Assembly (NCBI GenBank): GCA_023384675.1
Contig: JAHDVK010000019.1
Span: forward strand, 49,786-113,785
Origin: Bryobacteraceae bacterium
Lineage (GTDB): Bacteria; Acidobacteriota; Terriglobia; Bryobacterales; Bryobacteraceae
Direction of reading: 5' to 3'
DNA: 64,000 nt
Part shown: positions 1 to 8,212 of the stretch, in pieces
Numbering within the stretch: the first letter of the stretch is position 1
How the letters are laid out: each line of letters begins with the position of its first letter
Notes under the pieces: model-generated
Told to the model about the DNA's origin: nothing
What the model saw: the letters and a program-made list of their open reading frames with translations, nothing else
Database searches by the model: none
Position numbers and translations under genes: made by a program

Positions 1-840
1 GATGGCGGGTTTGCGAAGTTCGGCCGCGAGCGCGGCCATGCGTTCAAGCTCCACCCGGGTGACGGCCGGCAGCACGACGCGGTTTGCTTCGAGAATGCCT
101 TCGAGCGCGCGATCGTAGGCGGGCCGCGCCAGCCCGGCTGGTTTCTTGTCGTACATCTCCTTGGCCTGCTGATAGTGGGCGGCGTCGAGCCAGAGCTGGC
201 GGAAGTAGGCGATCACGCCCATCAGCGAATTCGGGAATCCGCCGACGCCGCGGGCGTTCAGTTCCATCCGCAAACCGGCCAGCGGATGCACCACCATTTC
301 GCCAGCCGATTCTCCGCCCAGGTTGATCACCGCGCCGTGGCCGGCGATGAGCGAACCGGATGGGAAGGTGACGGCGGTGGTGAAGCCGGCGCTGCGGGCA
401 GCGTCGATGCGCCGGTCGGCGGGGTCGAGTTGATCGGCGGCCTTCACCCAACTGGTGGTGCCGGGGCGGTCCTCGGGGCCCCAGGAACGCTGCGGCGCCG
501 CGGGTTGCTCCTGGCCTTGCGGTCGCGGCTGCGGCTGGGCCGCCGGGCGACCGCCGGCGGGCGGGGCAGGCTGGCCCCACGCGCTGAAAGCGTCGATCAA
601 TCCGGGATAGACCGTGAGACCGGCGCCGTCGATCACCCAGGCCCCGGCAGGCGGGGTGACCGATTCGCCTACTTCGCGAATCAGACCGCCGGCGATCACG
701 ACCGTGCCTTTCTCCAAGGTGGCGCCGCTGACGGTGACGATCCGCGCATTCTGAATCGCCACAAGCGAGGGGGTTTCCGCAGCCGTGGCGGCCATCACGG
801 CGCACAGGACGGCGAGGACGGACAATGTTGCTCGGCGCAT
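1..840 (-). CDS. Amidohydrolase family protein, 3' part cut by window edge
   Basis: The reverse strand is open from an ATG at 840 to the first base of the window, giving 280 codons with no stop, so the gene continues outside. The start encodes a signal peptide (MRRATLSVLAVLCAVMAATA), followed by AIQNARIVTVSGATLEKGTV and GLTVYPGLIDAFS, the usual opening of imidazolonepropionase-like amidohydrolases with the beta-sandwich domain and entry to the TIM barrel. The family hydrolyses C-N bonds with a metal centre. The HxH metal ligands often found near the YPGLID segment are not seen here, so catalysis is uncertain. A Pro/Gln-rich insert lies at about residues 95-115. It is probably exported to the periplasm. 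It is transcribed divergently from purM, with only 34 bp between the starts. Confidence 0.8.
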   Translation of the reverse strand, partial: MRRATLSVLAVLCAVMAATAAETPSLVAIQNARIVTVSGATLEKGTVVIAGGLIREVGESVTPPAGAWVIDGAGLTVYPGLIDAFSAWGQPAPPAGGRPAAQPQPRPQGQEQPAAPQRSWGPEDRPGTTSWVKAADQLDPADRRIDAARSAGFTTAVTFPSGSLIAGHGAVINLGGESAGEMVVHPLAGLRMELNARGVGGFPNSLMGVIAYFRQLWLDAAHYQQAKEMYDKKPAGLARPAYDRALEGILEANRVVLPAVTRVELERMAALAAELRKPAI

Positions 841-874
841 GGTGTTTTCCGCATTCTAAACTGAGAAGGTCCCG

Positions 875-1921
875 ATGCGAAACCAACGCCCCGTGCGCTA
901 CAAGGATGCCGGCGTCAATATCGACGAAGCCGATCGCGCCGTAGCCCTCATCAAACAGTCCGCCCGCAAGACTTTTACACCCCGCGTGCTCACCGATATC
1001 GGCAGTTTCGGCGCGGGCTACCGTTTGGCCGGCTTCAAGCGCCCCGTGCTGATTTCCTCAGCGGACGGCGTGGGCACGAAGCTGAAAGTCGCCTTTCTGG
1101 CCGGCCGCCACGACACCATCGGCCAGTGCCTGGTGAACCATTGCGTGAACGACATTGCCGTGCAGGGGGCTGTGCCGCTGTTCTTCCTCGACTATTTCGC
1201 CGTCGGCAAGCTGGAGGCGCCCGTGGCCGGACAAGTGGCCACCGGGCTGGCCAAGGCCTGCGCCGAGAATGGCTGTTCGCTGATCGGCGGCGAAACCGCC
1301 GAGATGCCGGGCTTGTATGCCCCCGGCGAGTATGATCTCGCGGGCTTCATCGTGGGCTGCGTCGAGCGTTCGGGCTTGCTGACCGGCAAGCGCATCGCGC
1401 CCGGGCACGTGCTGCTCGGCCTGCCATCCACTGGCCTCCACACCAATGGCTATTCGCTGGCCCGGAAGCTCTTCTTTGAGGTTGCGGGCTACAAGGTGAA
1501 CACGTATATCCCTGAACTCGACGCCACCGCCTCCGGGGAATTGCTCAAGGTCCACCGCAGCTACCTGAAACCCATCCAGGCGCTGATCAAGAACGGCACG
1601 CTCGACGGGGCCGCCCATGTCACCGGCGGCGGCATCACGGATAATCTCCCGCGCATTCTGCCCTCCGGCTGCGCGGCGGAAATCGTCACCGGATCCTGGC
1701 CCGTATTGCCGGTTTTTGAACTTCTGCGGCGGCTGGGCAACGTACCCGTGGACGACTGGCGCCGCACGTTCAACCTCGGCGTCGGCATGATTCTGGCAGT
1801 GCCTGAGGCCAAAGCGCAGAAAGCCACGCGCGCGCTGAAGCGCCTGAAGCAGCCCTGGTATGAGATCGGCCGTGTCGTGCGGCTGAAGCGCGGCTCCAAG
1901 GAAAGGGTGGTGTACCGGTGA
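875..1921 (+). CDS. purM: Phosphoribosylformylglycinamidine cyclo-ligase (AIR synthetase)
   Basis: PurM closes the imidazole ring of 5-aminoimidazole ribonucleotide with ATP, the fifth step of purine synthesis, in the cytosol. The 348-residue product has the family's normal length. It shows the YKDAGVNIDEAD opening, SSADGVGTKLKVA, the conserved VNHCVNDIAVQGAVPLFFLDY segment in two adjoining parts, LIGGETAEMPG, and the C-terminal HVTGGGITDNLPR motif. The ATG at 875 is preceded by a GAGAAGG ribosome binding site. Its TGA overlaps the GTG of purN (GTGA), so the two consecutive purine genes are translationally coupled. Confidence 0.97.
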   Translation: MRNQRPVRYKDAGVNIDEADRAVALIKQSARKTFTPRVLTDIGSFGAGYRLAGFKRPVLISSADGVGTKLKVAFLAGRHDTIGQCLVNHCVNDIAVQGAVPLFFLDYFAVGKLEAPVAGQVATGLAKACAENGCSLIGGETAEMPGLYAPGEYDLAGFIVGCVERSGLLTGKRIAPGHVLLGLPSTGLHTNGYSLARKLFFEVAGYKVNTYIPELDATASGELLKVHRSYLKPIQALIKNGTLDGAAHVTGGGITDNLPRILPSGCAAEIVTGSWPVLPVFELLRRLGNVPVDDWRRTFNLGVGMILAVPEAKAQKATRALKRLKQPWYEIGRVVRLKRGSKERVVYR

Positions 1922-2517
1922 AGCGAATCGCCATTCTGGTTTCGGGTCGCGGGTCGAATTTCGAGGCCATCGCGCGTTGCATCCGCGAGGGGCGGTTGGA
2001 GGCGCAGATCGCCATGCTGTTGTCGAACCGGGCTGACGCGGCGGCCCTCAAGACCGCCGCATCGTTTGGTTTGCCGCACCACTGCCTGCCTTCGCAGGGC
2101 GTGGCGACCGACGACTGGGCGCGGCAGGCGGTGGAACTGCTCGCTCCGCTCAACGTGGATCTCATCTGTCTGGCCGGTTTCATGCGGCGCGTCGGGCAAC
2201 CCCTGCTCGATGCGTATCCGGGGCGGATCCTGAACATCCATCCTTCGCTGCTGCCGGCGTTTCCTGGTCTAGAGGTGCAGCAGCAGGCGCTCGATTATGG
2301 CGTTAAGTTCTCAGGCTGCACGGTGCATTTCGTCGACTCGGGACTGGACACGGGCCCCATCGTGGCTCAGGCCATGGTGCCGGTTCTCGATAACGACACG
2401 GCCAGGACGCTGGCCGCCCGCATTTTGGTGGAGGAGCACCGCATCTATCCGCAGGCCATCGCCCTGGTCCTCTCCGGCAAGTACCGCGTTGAGGGGAGGC
2501 GTGTGCTGGCCGGATGA
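1918..2517 (+). CDS. purN: Phosphoribosylglycinamide formyltransferase
   Basis: PurN transfers the formyl group of 10-formyltetrahydrofolate to GAR, the third step of purine synthesis. The 199-residue protein is full length. It opens with the nucleotide-binding KRIAILVSGRGSNFEAI. The catalytic residues fall at the same numbers as in the E. coli enzyme: N106 and H108 in NIHPSLLPAF and D144 in DSGLDTGPI. The start is GTG, overlapping the purM stop by four bases. Its own TGA overlaps the ATG of the next gene (ATGA), so a secreted phosphoesterase is co-transcribed with purine genes; I see no functional reason for that pairing. Confidence 0.97.
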   Translation: MKRIAILVSGRGSNFEAIARCIREGRLEAQIAMLLSNRADAAALKTAASFGLPHHCLPSQGVATDDWARQAVELLAPLNVDLICLAGFMRRVGQPLLDAYPGRILNIHPSLLPAFPGLEVQQQALDYGVKFSGCTVHFVDSGLDTGPIVAQAMVPVLDNDTARTLAARILVEEHRIYPQAIALVLSGKYRVEGRRVLAG

Positions 2518-5219
2518 AGAGTCTCGTTACTTGCATGCGACTCCTGCTCATCGCCCTGCTGAGTCTCTCCCTCTCCGCCCAGGACTTCCGTCCGCCTGCC
2601 GGCACGAACACAGCCCGCCGCCGCGTGGGCGCCGAATCCATCCTGCCCGGCGGGCGCATGGTGGAACCGCTTGGCCGCCAGTTCCCAACGGGATCCGGCG
2701 CTTTCGGCCTGGCCGTTTCTCCCGACGGCCGCTACGCAGTCACCGCCGACGGCGGCCGCCGACGGTTCTCCGTCACGATCCTGGACATGAATGCGTCGCC
2801 CTGGTCGCTGCGCCAGCTCAAGGCTCGCCAGGGCAAGCTTCCCGCCGAGCCCGAGAATGACGATGACGACTGGCGCAGCATTTTCCTGGGACTCGCTTTC
2901 GAGGACAACACGCGCCTGTTCGCCTCGGAGGGCAACTCCGGACGCGTCCGTCATATCCAGATCCCTTCCGGGCGCCTGCTCGGCTCCTTCGACCTGAACC
3001 AGGGCGGCTTCGCCGATGCCTATGCCGCCGATATCGCCTACGACGCCTCGCGCCAACTCCTCTATGTGGTGGACCAGGCCAACTTCCGCGTCGCCGTCTT
3101 TCATACCCGGTCCCGCAGGCTGCTCGGCAATGTGCGAGTCGGCCGGCTGCCGTTCAAACTGGCGCTTTCGCCCGATCAGCGCCGACTGTACGTCACCAAC
3201 CTTGGCATGTTTCAGTACAGCCCGCTACCCGGCGCGGACGCGAAGCGGGCGGCGGAGACCGGTCTGCGCTTCCCCGCCTTCGGGTTCCCCTCCCCCGAGG
3301 CCGAAAAGGGCGTCCGCGCGGAGACCGCGCAAGGCCCAATCGACGTGCCAGGACTCGGCGATCCGAACGCACCGGAATCGAATTCGCTGGCTGTGATCGA
3401 TGTTGAGAATCCGGAGCAGCCGCGCCTGGTCCGGTTCGTCCGCACGGGCAAGCCCTTTGGGCCGCAGTCGCAGGGCGGCTCCAGTCCGAACGGAGTCGCG
3501 GCCAACGCGACTTCCATTTACGTTTCCAACGGCAACCAGGATTCGATCACGGTGATCGACGCCGCCACGCTGGAAGTCCGCACCCAGATTGATCTGCGGA
3601 TCGCGAAGCTCGAAGCGTATCGTGGCATCCTGCCGCTGGGCATGGCTCTCGACCCCGCCGGAGGCCGCCTCTACGTAGCCGAGGCCGGCATCAACGCGGT
3701 GGGCGTGGTGGACCTGGGCCGCGACCGGCTGATTGGCCACCTCGCCGCGGGCTGGTTCCCGACGGCCGTCGCGCTCGACCGCGGCCAGGTGTTTGTCGCC
3801 AGCGCCAAAGGCCTCGGCACCGGCCCGAACGCCACGCGCACCGCGCCGCTGGCGGCCACCTTTCAGGCCGAACTCACCCGCGGCGTGCTCAGCATCTTCA
3901 GCCAGCCCCAACCTCGCGCCTTGCCCATCCTCACCGAACGCGTGATGGCGCTGAACGGCTTCCTGCCCGCGGAGAACGATCCGCCTCCCGCGCCCCGCGA
4001 AATCAAGTACGTGGTCCTGATCGTGAAGGAGAACCGGACGTTCGACGAAGTGTACGGCTACCGGGGGGCCGATGGCGGCGTGCGCGGCGCGCCGGAACTC
4101 GCCCGCTTCGGCAATCGCGCCTGGCTGGAACAAACCCCCGGGAGCCTCAAAGTGCGGCAGTCCGGCAAGAAGTTCCATAGCGTCGCTCCCAATCACCACG
4201 CGCTGGCGGATCGCTACGCCATCTCCGACAACTTCTATGCCGATGCCGAAGTTTCCGTCGACGGTCACCACTGGATTGTCGGCAATTACCCCAACGCGTG
4301 GGTCGAAACCACCCGCCTGGCCTCCTATGGCGGCCAGAAAGACTTCCGCTTCCCCACCACCGCGCCCGGCCGGCTGAGCAACCCGCAGTCGAACTCGTCG
4401 GTCCACCCCGAGGATCAACTCGAGAACGGCGCCATCTGGCACCATTTCGAGCGCCACGGCGTGCCGTTCCGTAATTTCGGCGAGGGTTTTGAACTTGCCG
4501 GTGTCGATCAAAGTCCCGGACTCAAGCCCACCGGTTCGGCTTACCTCACGAACGTTCCGATGCCCGATCCCCTTTTCCGCAACACTTCGCGAAATTATCC
4601 CGGATACAACATGAATATTCCGGACCAATATCGCGCCACTCAGTTTATTGCGGAAATGAATGAGATGTACTTAAAGCCGGGCAAGGAGATCCCCCGCTTC
4701 CTCTTCCTCCACTTGCCGAACGACCATCTGGCCCGCCCCCGCCCCGAGGACGGCTACCCGTTCCAGGCCTCCTACATGGCCGATAACGACTACGCCCTCG
4801 GCCGCATCGTCGAATTCCTTTCCAAGACGGAATATTGGAAGAATATGGCGATTCTCATCACGGAAGACGACGCCCAGGGCGGTGTGGATCATGTCGATAC
4901 ACACCGGACGATTTTCCTGGCGGTCAGCCCGTATGCACGCAGGAATTACGTGTCCACGGTCAATTCCAGCTTCCCCGGCTTGCTGAAAACGGTCTTCCGT
5001 TTGCTGAATCTGCCGCCGTTGAATTTGTACGATGCCACCGCCGCGGACCTGCTCGACTGCTTCAGCAGCGAGAATCCGGATTTCGCACCTTACGAGCCCA
5101 TTCTGCCCGACCCGGAAGTCCTCATCCCCGACAATGTCCGCGATCCCCTCGATCCGCGTCCCCAGCCCGCTATGGATTCCCCCGGTTTCCTCCGCCGCCA
5201 GCACGAACAGCGGCCGTAA
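2514..5219 (+). CDS. YncE-like beta-propeller fused to alkaline phosphatase/phosphoesterase domain
   Basis: This 901-residue exported protein starts with a signal peptide (MRLLLIALLSLSLSAQ region, residues 8-23). Residues of about 50-450 form a YVTN/NHL-type beta-propeller (repeats such as GAFGLAVSPDGRYAVTADGG and NSLAVIDVENPEQPRLVRF). From about residue 499 comes a phosphoesterase domain of the phospholipase C/acid phosphatase superfamily, with VVLIVKENRTFDEVYGY, SVDGHHWIVGNYPNAW and ILITEDDAQGGVDHVDTH carrying likely metal ligands. Bifunctional proteins of this architecture are common in Acidobacteriota; substrates are mostly untested. Probable role: periplasmic phosphomonoester or phosphodiester hydrolysis. 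It overlaps purN by ATGA and converges on nuoN with only 7 bp between them. Confidence 0.85.
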   Translation: MKSLVTCMRLLLIALLSLSLSAQDFRPPAGTNTARRRVGAESILPGGRMVEPLGRQFPTGSGAFGLAVSPDGRYAVTADGGRRRFSVTILDMNASPWSLRQLKARQGKLPAEPENDDDDWRSIFLGLAFEDNTRLFASEGNSGRVRHIQIPSGRLLGSFDLNQGGFADAYAADIAYDASRQLLYVVDQANFRVAVFHTRSRRLLGNVRVGRLPFKLALSPDQRRLYVTNLGMFQYSPLPGADAKRAAETGLRFPAFGFPSPEAEKGVRAETAQGPIDVPGLGDPNAPESNSLAVIDVENPEQPRLVRFVRTGKPFGPQSQGGSSPNGVAANATSIYVSNGNQDSITVIDAATLEVRTQIDLRIAKLEAYRGILPLGMALDPAGGRLYVAEAGINAVGVVDLGRDRLIGHLAAGWFPTAVALDRGQVFVASAKGLGTGPNATRTAPLAATFQAELTRGVLSIFSQPQPRALPILTERVMALNGFLPAENDPPPAPREIKYVVLIVKENRTFDEVYGYRGADGGVRGAPELARFGNRAWLEQTPGSLKVRQSGKKFHSVAPNHHALADRYAISDNFYADAEVSVDGHHWIVGNYPNAWVETTRLASYGGQKDFRFPTTAPGRLSNPQSNSSVHPEDQLENGAIWHHFERHGVPFRNFGEGFELAGVDQSPGLKPTGSAYLTNVPMPDPLFRNTSRNYPGYNMNIPDQYRATQFIAEMNEMYLKPGKEIPRFLFLHLPNDHLARPRPEDGYPFQASYMADNDYALGRIVEFLSKTEYWKNMAILITEDDAQGGVDHVDTHRTIFLAVSPYARRNYVSTVNSSFPGLLKTVFRLLNLPPLNLYDATAADLLDCFSSENPDFAPYEPILPDPEVLIPDNVRDPLDPRPQPAMDSPGFLRRQHEQRP

Positions 5220-5226
5220 GCGGAGT

Positions 5227-6687
5227 TCAGCGCGCCAGATCGGCTGAGCGGCCGGCGAAGTCGAGCACCAAACCGGGAATTACCCCCAGCAGCACGGTCG
5301 CCACCGCGGCCACCCACATCGTTGCGGCGATGCCCGCCGAAGGCGCTTCCAGCGCCATCTCTTCGTCCACGGGCGGTTGCATGTACATCACCACCACGAC
5401 GCGCAGATAGTAATACGCTGCCACGGCGCTGTTCAAAAGACCCAGGACCGTGAGCCACACCAGGTTGGCGTCCAGCGCCGCCTTGAAGATGTAGAACTTG
5501 CCGAAGAAGCCGCCGGTCAGCGGCACGCCGATCAGCGAGAGCAGGAAGACGGTCAGCAGCGCGGCGGTCAATGGCTGCCGCACGCTCAGGCCCGCCATGT
5601 CGTTCACTTCCACGTAGCGCTCGCCGCGCCGCGCCACGTGCGTGACGATGGCGAACGCGCCGAGATTCATTGCGGCGTAGGCTGCGAGATAGAACATGGC
5701 CGCCGCGGTGCCCGTTTCGGAGGCCGCGGTCAGGGCCACCATCACGTAGCCGGCATGCGCGATCGAACTGTAGGCGAGCAGGCGTTTGATGTTAGTCTGA
5801 CGCAGCGCGGCGAAGTTGCCGATCACCATGGTGGCCAGCGCCGAAGCCCACAGCAGCGGCTCCCAACTGGCCTTCACCGGCTCGAATGCAGTCAGCGCCA
5901 CGCGGAAGAACATGGCGAAAGCGGCCGCCTTGGGGCCGGCCGAAAGAAAAGCGCTTACGGGCGCGGGCGCGCCCTGATACACGTCCGGGGCCCACATCTG
6001 GAACGGCGCCGCCGAGACCTTGAAGGCAAAGCCCACGAACATCATCGCCGTGGCCGCCAGCAGGAGCAGGGCGCTGTCGGCCGTCTGCCCGGAGAGCAGT
6101 ACGCGGCGGATCTCGGAGAGGTTCGTCGCGCCCGTGATGCCGTAGGTCCACGCGATGCCGTAGAGCAGAAACGCTGTAGCGAACGAACCCAGCAGGAAAT
6201 ACTTGAGCGCCGCTTCGCTGTTGCGGCGGTCGGCGCGCAGGTAGCCCGCCATGACGTAGCTGGCGATCGAGCTGGTCTCCAGTCCAATGAAGATCATGAT
6301 CAGTTCGTTGGAGGAGACCATTAGGCTCTGGCCCACGATGGAGAACACGAGCAGGGCGTAAAACTCCGCGCTTTCGGCCTTGGCTTTTTCCAGGTAGTCC
6401 GCCGACATCAGAATCGTGAGCATTCCAGTGGCGAACACCAGGATGCGGAAGAACGTGGTGAAGCCGTCCACCATGATCATGCCGTGGAATGCCGCGCCGG
6501 GATCGCCATGCGCGGCCACGGAAAGCCCGATGGCGCCCAGCAGCGCGAAGAACGCGATCACGCCGAGGGTCCGCTTGCGCGAGAACATCGATTCCAGCGT
6601 CATCATCAGCGTGCCCGCCACCGTCAGCAGGATCTCGGGCGAGATGCGCAGGAACTCCGAGGCGCTGGGAACGAGATTAGCGGGCAT
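5227..6687 (-). CDS. nuoN: NADH-quinone oxidoreductase subunit N
   Basis: NuoN is one of three antiporter-like proton-pumping subunits of the membrane arm of complex I. The 486-residue product is almost entirely transmembrane helix, with the proton_antipo_M core: LIMIFIGLETSSIASYVMAG, the lysine- and proline-containing helices around AAPFQMWAPDVYQGAP, and LLAYSSIAHAGYVMVAL. It is the last gene of the leftward nuo operon. Its ATG lies inside the end of nuoM (11-base overlap), indicating coupled translation. It ends 7 bp from the convergent phosphoesterase gene. Confidence 0.96.
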   Translation of the reverse strand: MPANLVPSASEFLRISPEILLTVAGTLMMTLESMFSRKRTLGVIAFFALLGAIGLSVAAHGDPGAAFHGMIMVDGFTTFFRILVFATGMLTILMSADYLEKAKAESAEFYALLVFSIVGQSLMVSSNELIMIFIGLETSSIASYVMAGYLRADRRNSEAALKYFLLGSFATAFLLYGIAWTYGITGATNLSEIRRVLLSGQTADSALLLLAATAMMFVGFAFKVSAAPFQMWAPDVYQGAPAPVSAFLSAGPKAAAFAMFFRVALTAFEPVKASWEPLLWASALATMVIGNFAALRQTNIKRLLAYSSIAHAGYVMVALTAASETGTAAAMFYLAAYAAMNLGAFAIVTHVARRGERYVEVNDMAGLSVRQPLTAALLTVFLLSLIGVPLTGGFFGKFYIFKAALDANLVWLTVLGLLNSAVAAYYYLRVVVVMYMQPPVDEEMALEAPSAGIAATMWVAAVATVLLGVIPGLVLDFAGRSADLAR

Positions 6688-8212
6688 GAGCGGACTCCTT
6701 CACGAGCGGCGCCGCGGTGGCGTTCAGGGCGCCGCCGGGCTGCAAAACCATTTCGAGGGTTTTTTGATTATTCGCCGTGATCGGCGGCAGGAAGTTCTTC
6801 GTACCGATGCCCATCCAAACCATCAGCACTACGAGCGGAATCATGATGGCCCACTCGCGGCCGTTCAGGTCGGTGACGTGCTTGCGCACCGGCTCGGGGG
6901 TCTCTCCATAGAAGGTGCGCTGCACCATCCACAGCATGTACACGGCGGAGAGAACCACGCCGATGGCGGCGAAGAAAGCGTAGCTGAAGCTCACCTGCAT
7001 CGCGCCCTGCAGCACCAGAAACTCGCCGACAAAGTTATTCAGCAGCGGCAAGCCGACCGAAGCGAGCGTCGTGATCACGAACACCGTGGTCAGCCAGGGC
7101 GCCACGGTGCCCACGCCGCCGTAATCGGCGATCTCGAGCGTGTGATGACGCTCGTACAAATAGCCGACCAGGATAAAGAGCGCGCCCGTCGAGATGCCGT
7201 GGTTCAGCATCTGGTAAACCGCGCCATCGATTCCAGCCTGCGTGAACGAAAACACGCCCAGAATGACGAATCCAAGGTGGCTGACCGACGAATACGCCAC
7301 CAGGCGTTTCATATTCGGCTGCACCATCGCCACCAGCGCGCCATAAATGATGCCCGCGATGGCGAGGCCGATGATCCACGGCGCATTGTCGCGCGCGGCA
7401 TCCGGGAACAGCGGCAGGCAGACGCGCACGATCCCGTACGTTCCCAGCTTCAGCATCACCGAGGCCAGCATCACCGAACCGGCCGTCGGCGCTTCGCCGT
7501 GCGCGTCGGGCAGCCAGGTGTGCAGCGGGAATAGCGGCACTTTGATCGCGAACGCGAAGAAGAAGGCGAGGAACAGCCAGAAACCTTCGGCGGGGCTCAT
7601 CGCCAGCCGCCCAGTAGCGATCATGTTCATCAGCAGCGGCAGGTCGAATGTGCCGGTCTTGTTGTACAGGTAGATGATCGCCGCCAGCATCAGCACCGAA
7701 CCGGCCATCGTGTAGAGGAAGAATTTGACGGCCGCGTAAATGCGCTTTTCGTGGCCCCAGATGCCGATCAGGAAGTACATCGGCACCAGCGACACTTCCC
7801 AGAACACGTAAAACAGGAACAGGTCGAGCGACACGAACACGCCGACCACGCCTACCAGCAGCAACAGCATGAAGGCGTAAAATTCGTTCACGCGTTTCTG
7901 AATGTAGCTCCACGACACAAGGATGCAGATGGGCGTCAGCAGCGTGGACAGGATGACCAGCCACAGGCTGAGGCCGTCCACACCGATGTGGTAGCGGATC
8001 ATGGGCGTGTCGATCCACACCACGTTCACTTCGCGGTCGAAGGCGCCCGGGTTCTCCATCACCGGACCGATCAAGCCGAGCGACATCAGGAACACGATCA
8101 GCGAAACGCCCAGCGTGAAGTTGCGAACCAGGCCGGGATTATTCCGCGGGAGCAGCAGCGTGACGAAGAAGCCAGCGGCGGGGATCAGCAGGAGCCAGTC
8201 GAGGAGATTCAC
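6677..8212 (-). CDS. nuoM: NADH-quinone oxidoreductase subunit M
   Basis: NuoM is an antiporter-like membrane subunit of complex I. A longer open frame extends to 8830, but its first 200 codons lie antisense or out of frame inside nuoL and have no membrane character. The real start is the GTG at 8212, giving VNLLDWLLLIPAAGFFVTLL, and it overlaps the nuoL TGA as GTGA. The resulting 511 residues match the family's usual length. Typical motifs are LFYVFWEVSLVPMYFLIGIW, KVPLFPLHTWLPDAHGEAPT and KRLVAYSSVSHLGFVILG. It overlaps nuoN by 11 bases. Confidence 0.96.
   Translation of the reverse strand: MNLLDWLLLIPAAGFFVTLLLPRNNPGLVRNFTLGVSLIVFLMSLGLIGPVMENPGAFDREVNVVWIDTPMIRYHIGVDGLSLWLVILSTLLTPICILVSWSYIQKRVNEFYAFMLLLLVGVVGVFVSLDLFLFYVFWEVSLVPMYFLIGIWGHEKRIYAAVKFFLYTMAGSVLMLAAIIYLYNKTGTFDLPLLMNMIATGRLAMSPAEGFWLFLAFFFAFAIKVPLFPLHTWLPDAHGEAPTAGSVMLASVMLKLGTYGIVRVCLPLFPDAARDNAPWIIGLAIAGIIYGALVAMVQPNMKRLVAYSSVSHLGFVILGVFSFTQAGIDGAVYQMLNHGISTGALFILVGYLYERHHTLEIADYGGVGTVAPWLTTVFVITTLASVGLPLLNNFVGEFLVLQGAMQVSFSYAFFAAIGVVLSAVYMLWMVQRTFYGETPEPVRKHVTDLNGREWAIMIPLVVLMVWMGIGTKNFLPPITANNQKTLEMVLQPGGALNATAAPLVKESAHAR

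Noticed and set aside
44..886. Long minus- and plus-strand frames across the first 880 bases
   Set aside because: They are Arg/Gly/Pro-rich shadows of the amidohydrolase frame, which runs from 840 off the left edge with a signal peptide.
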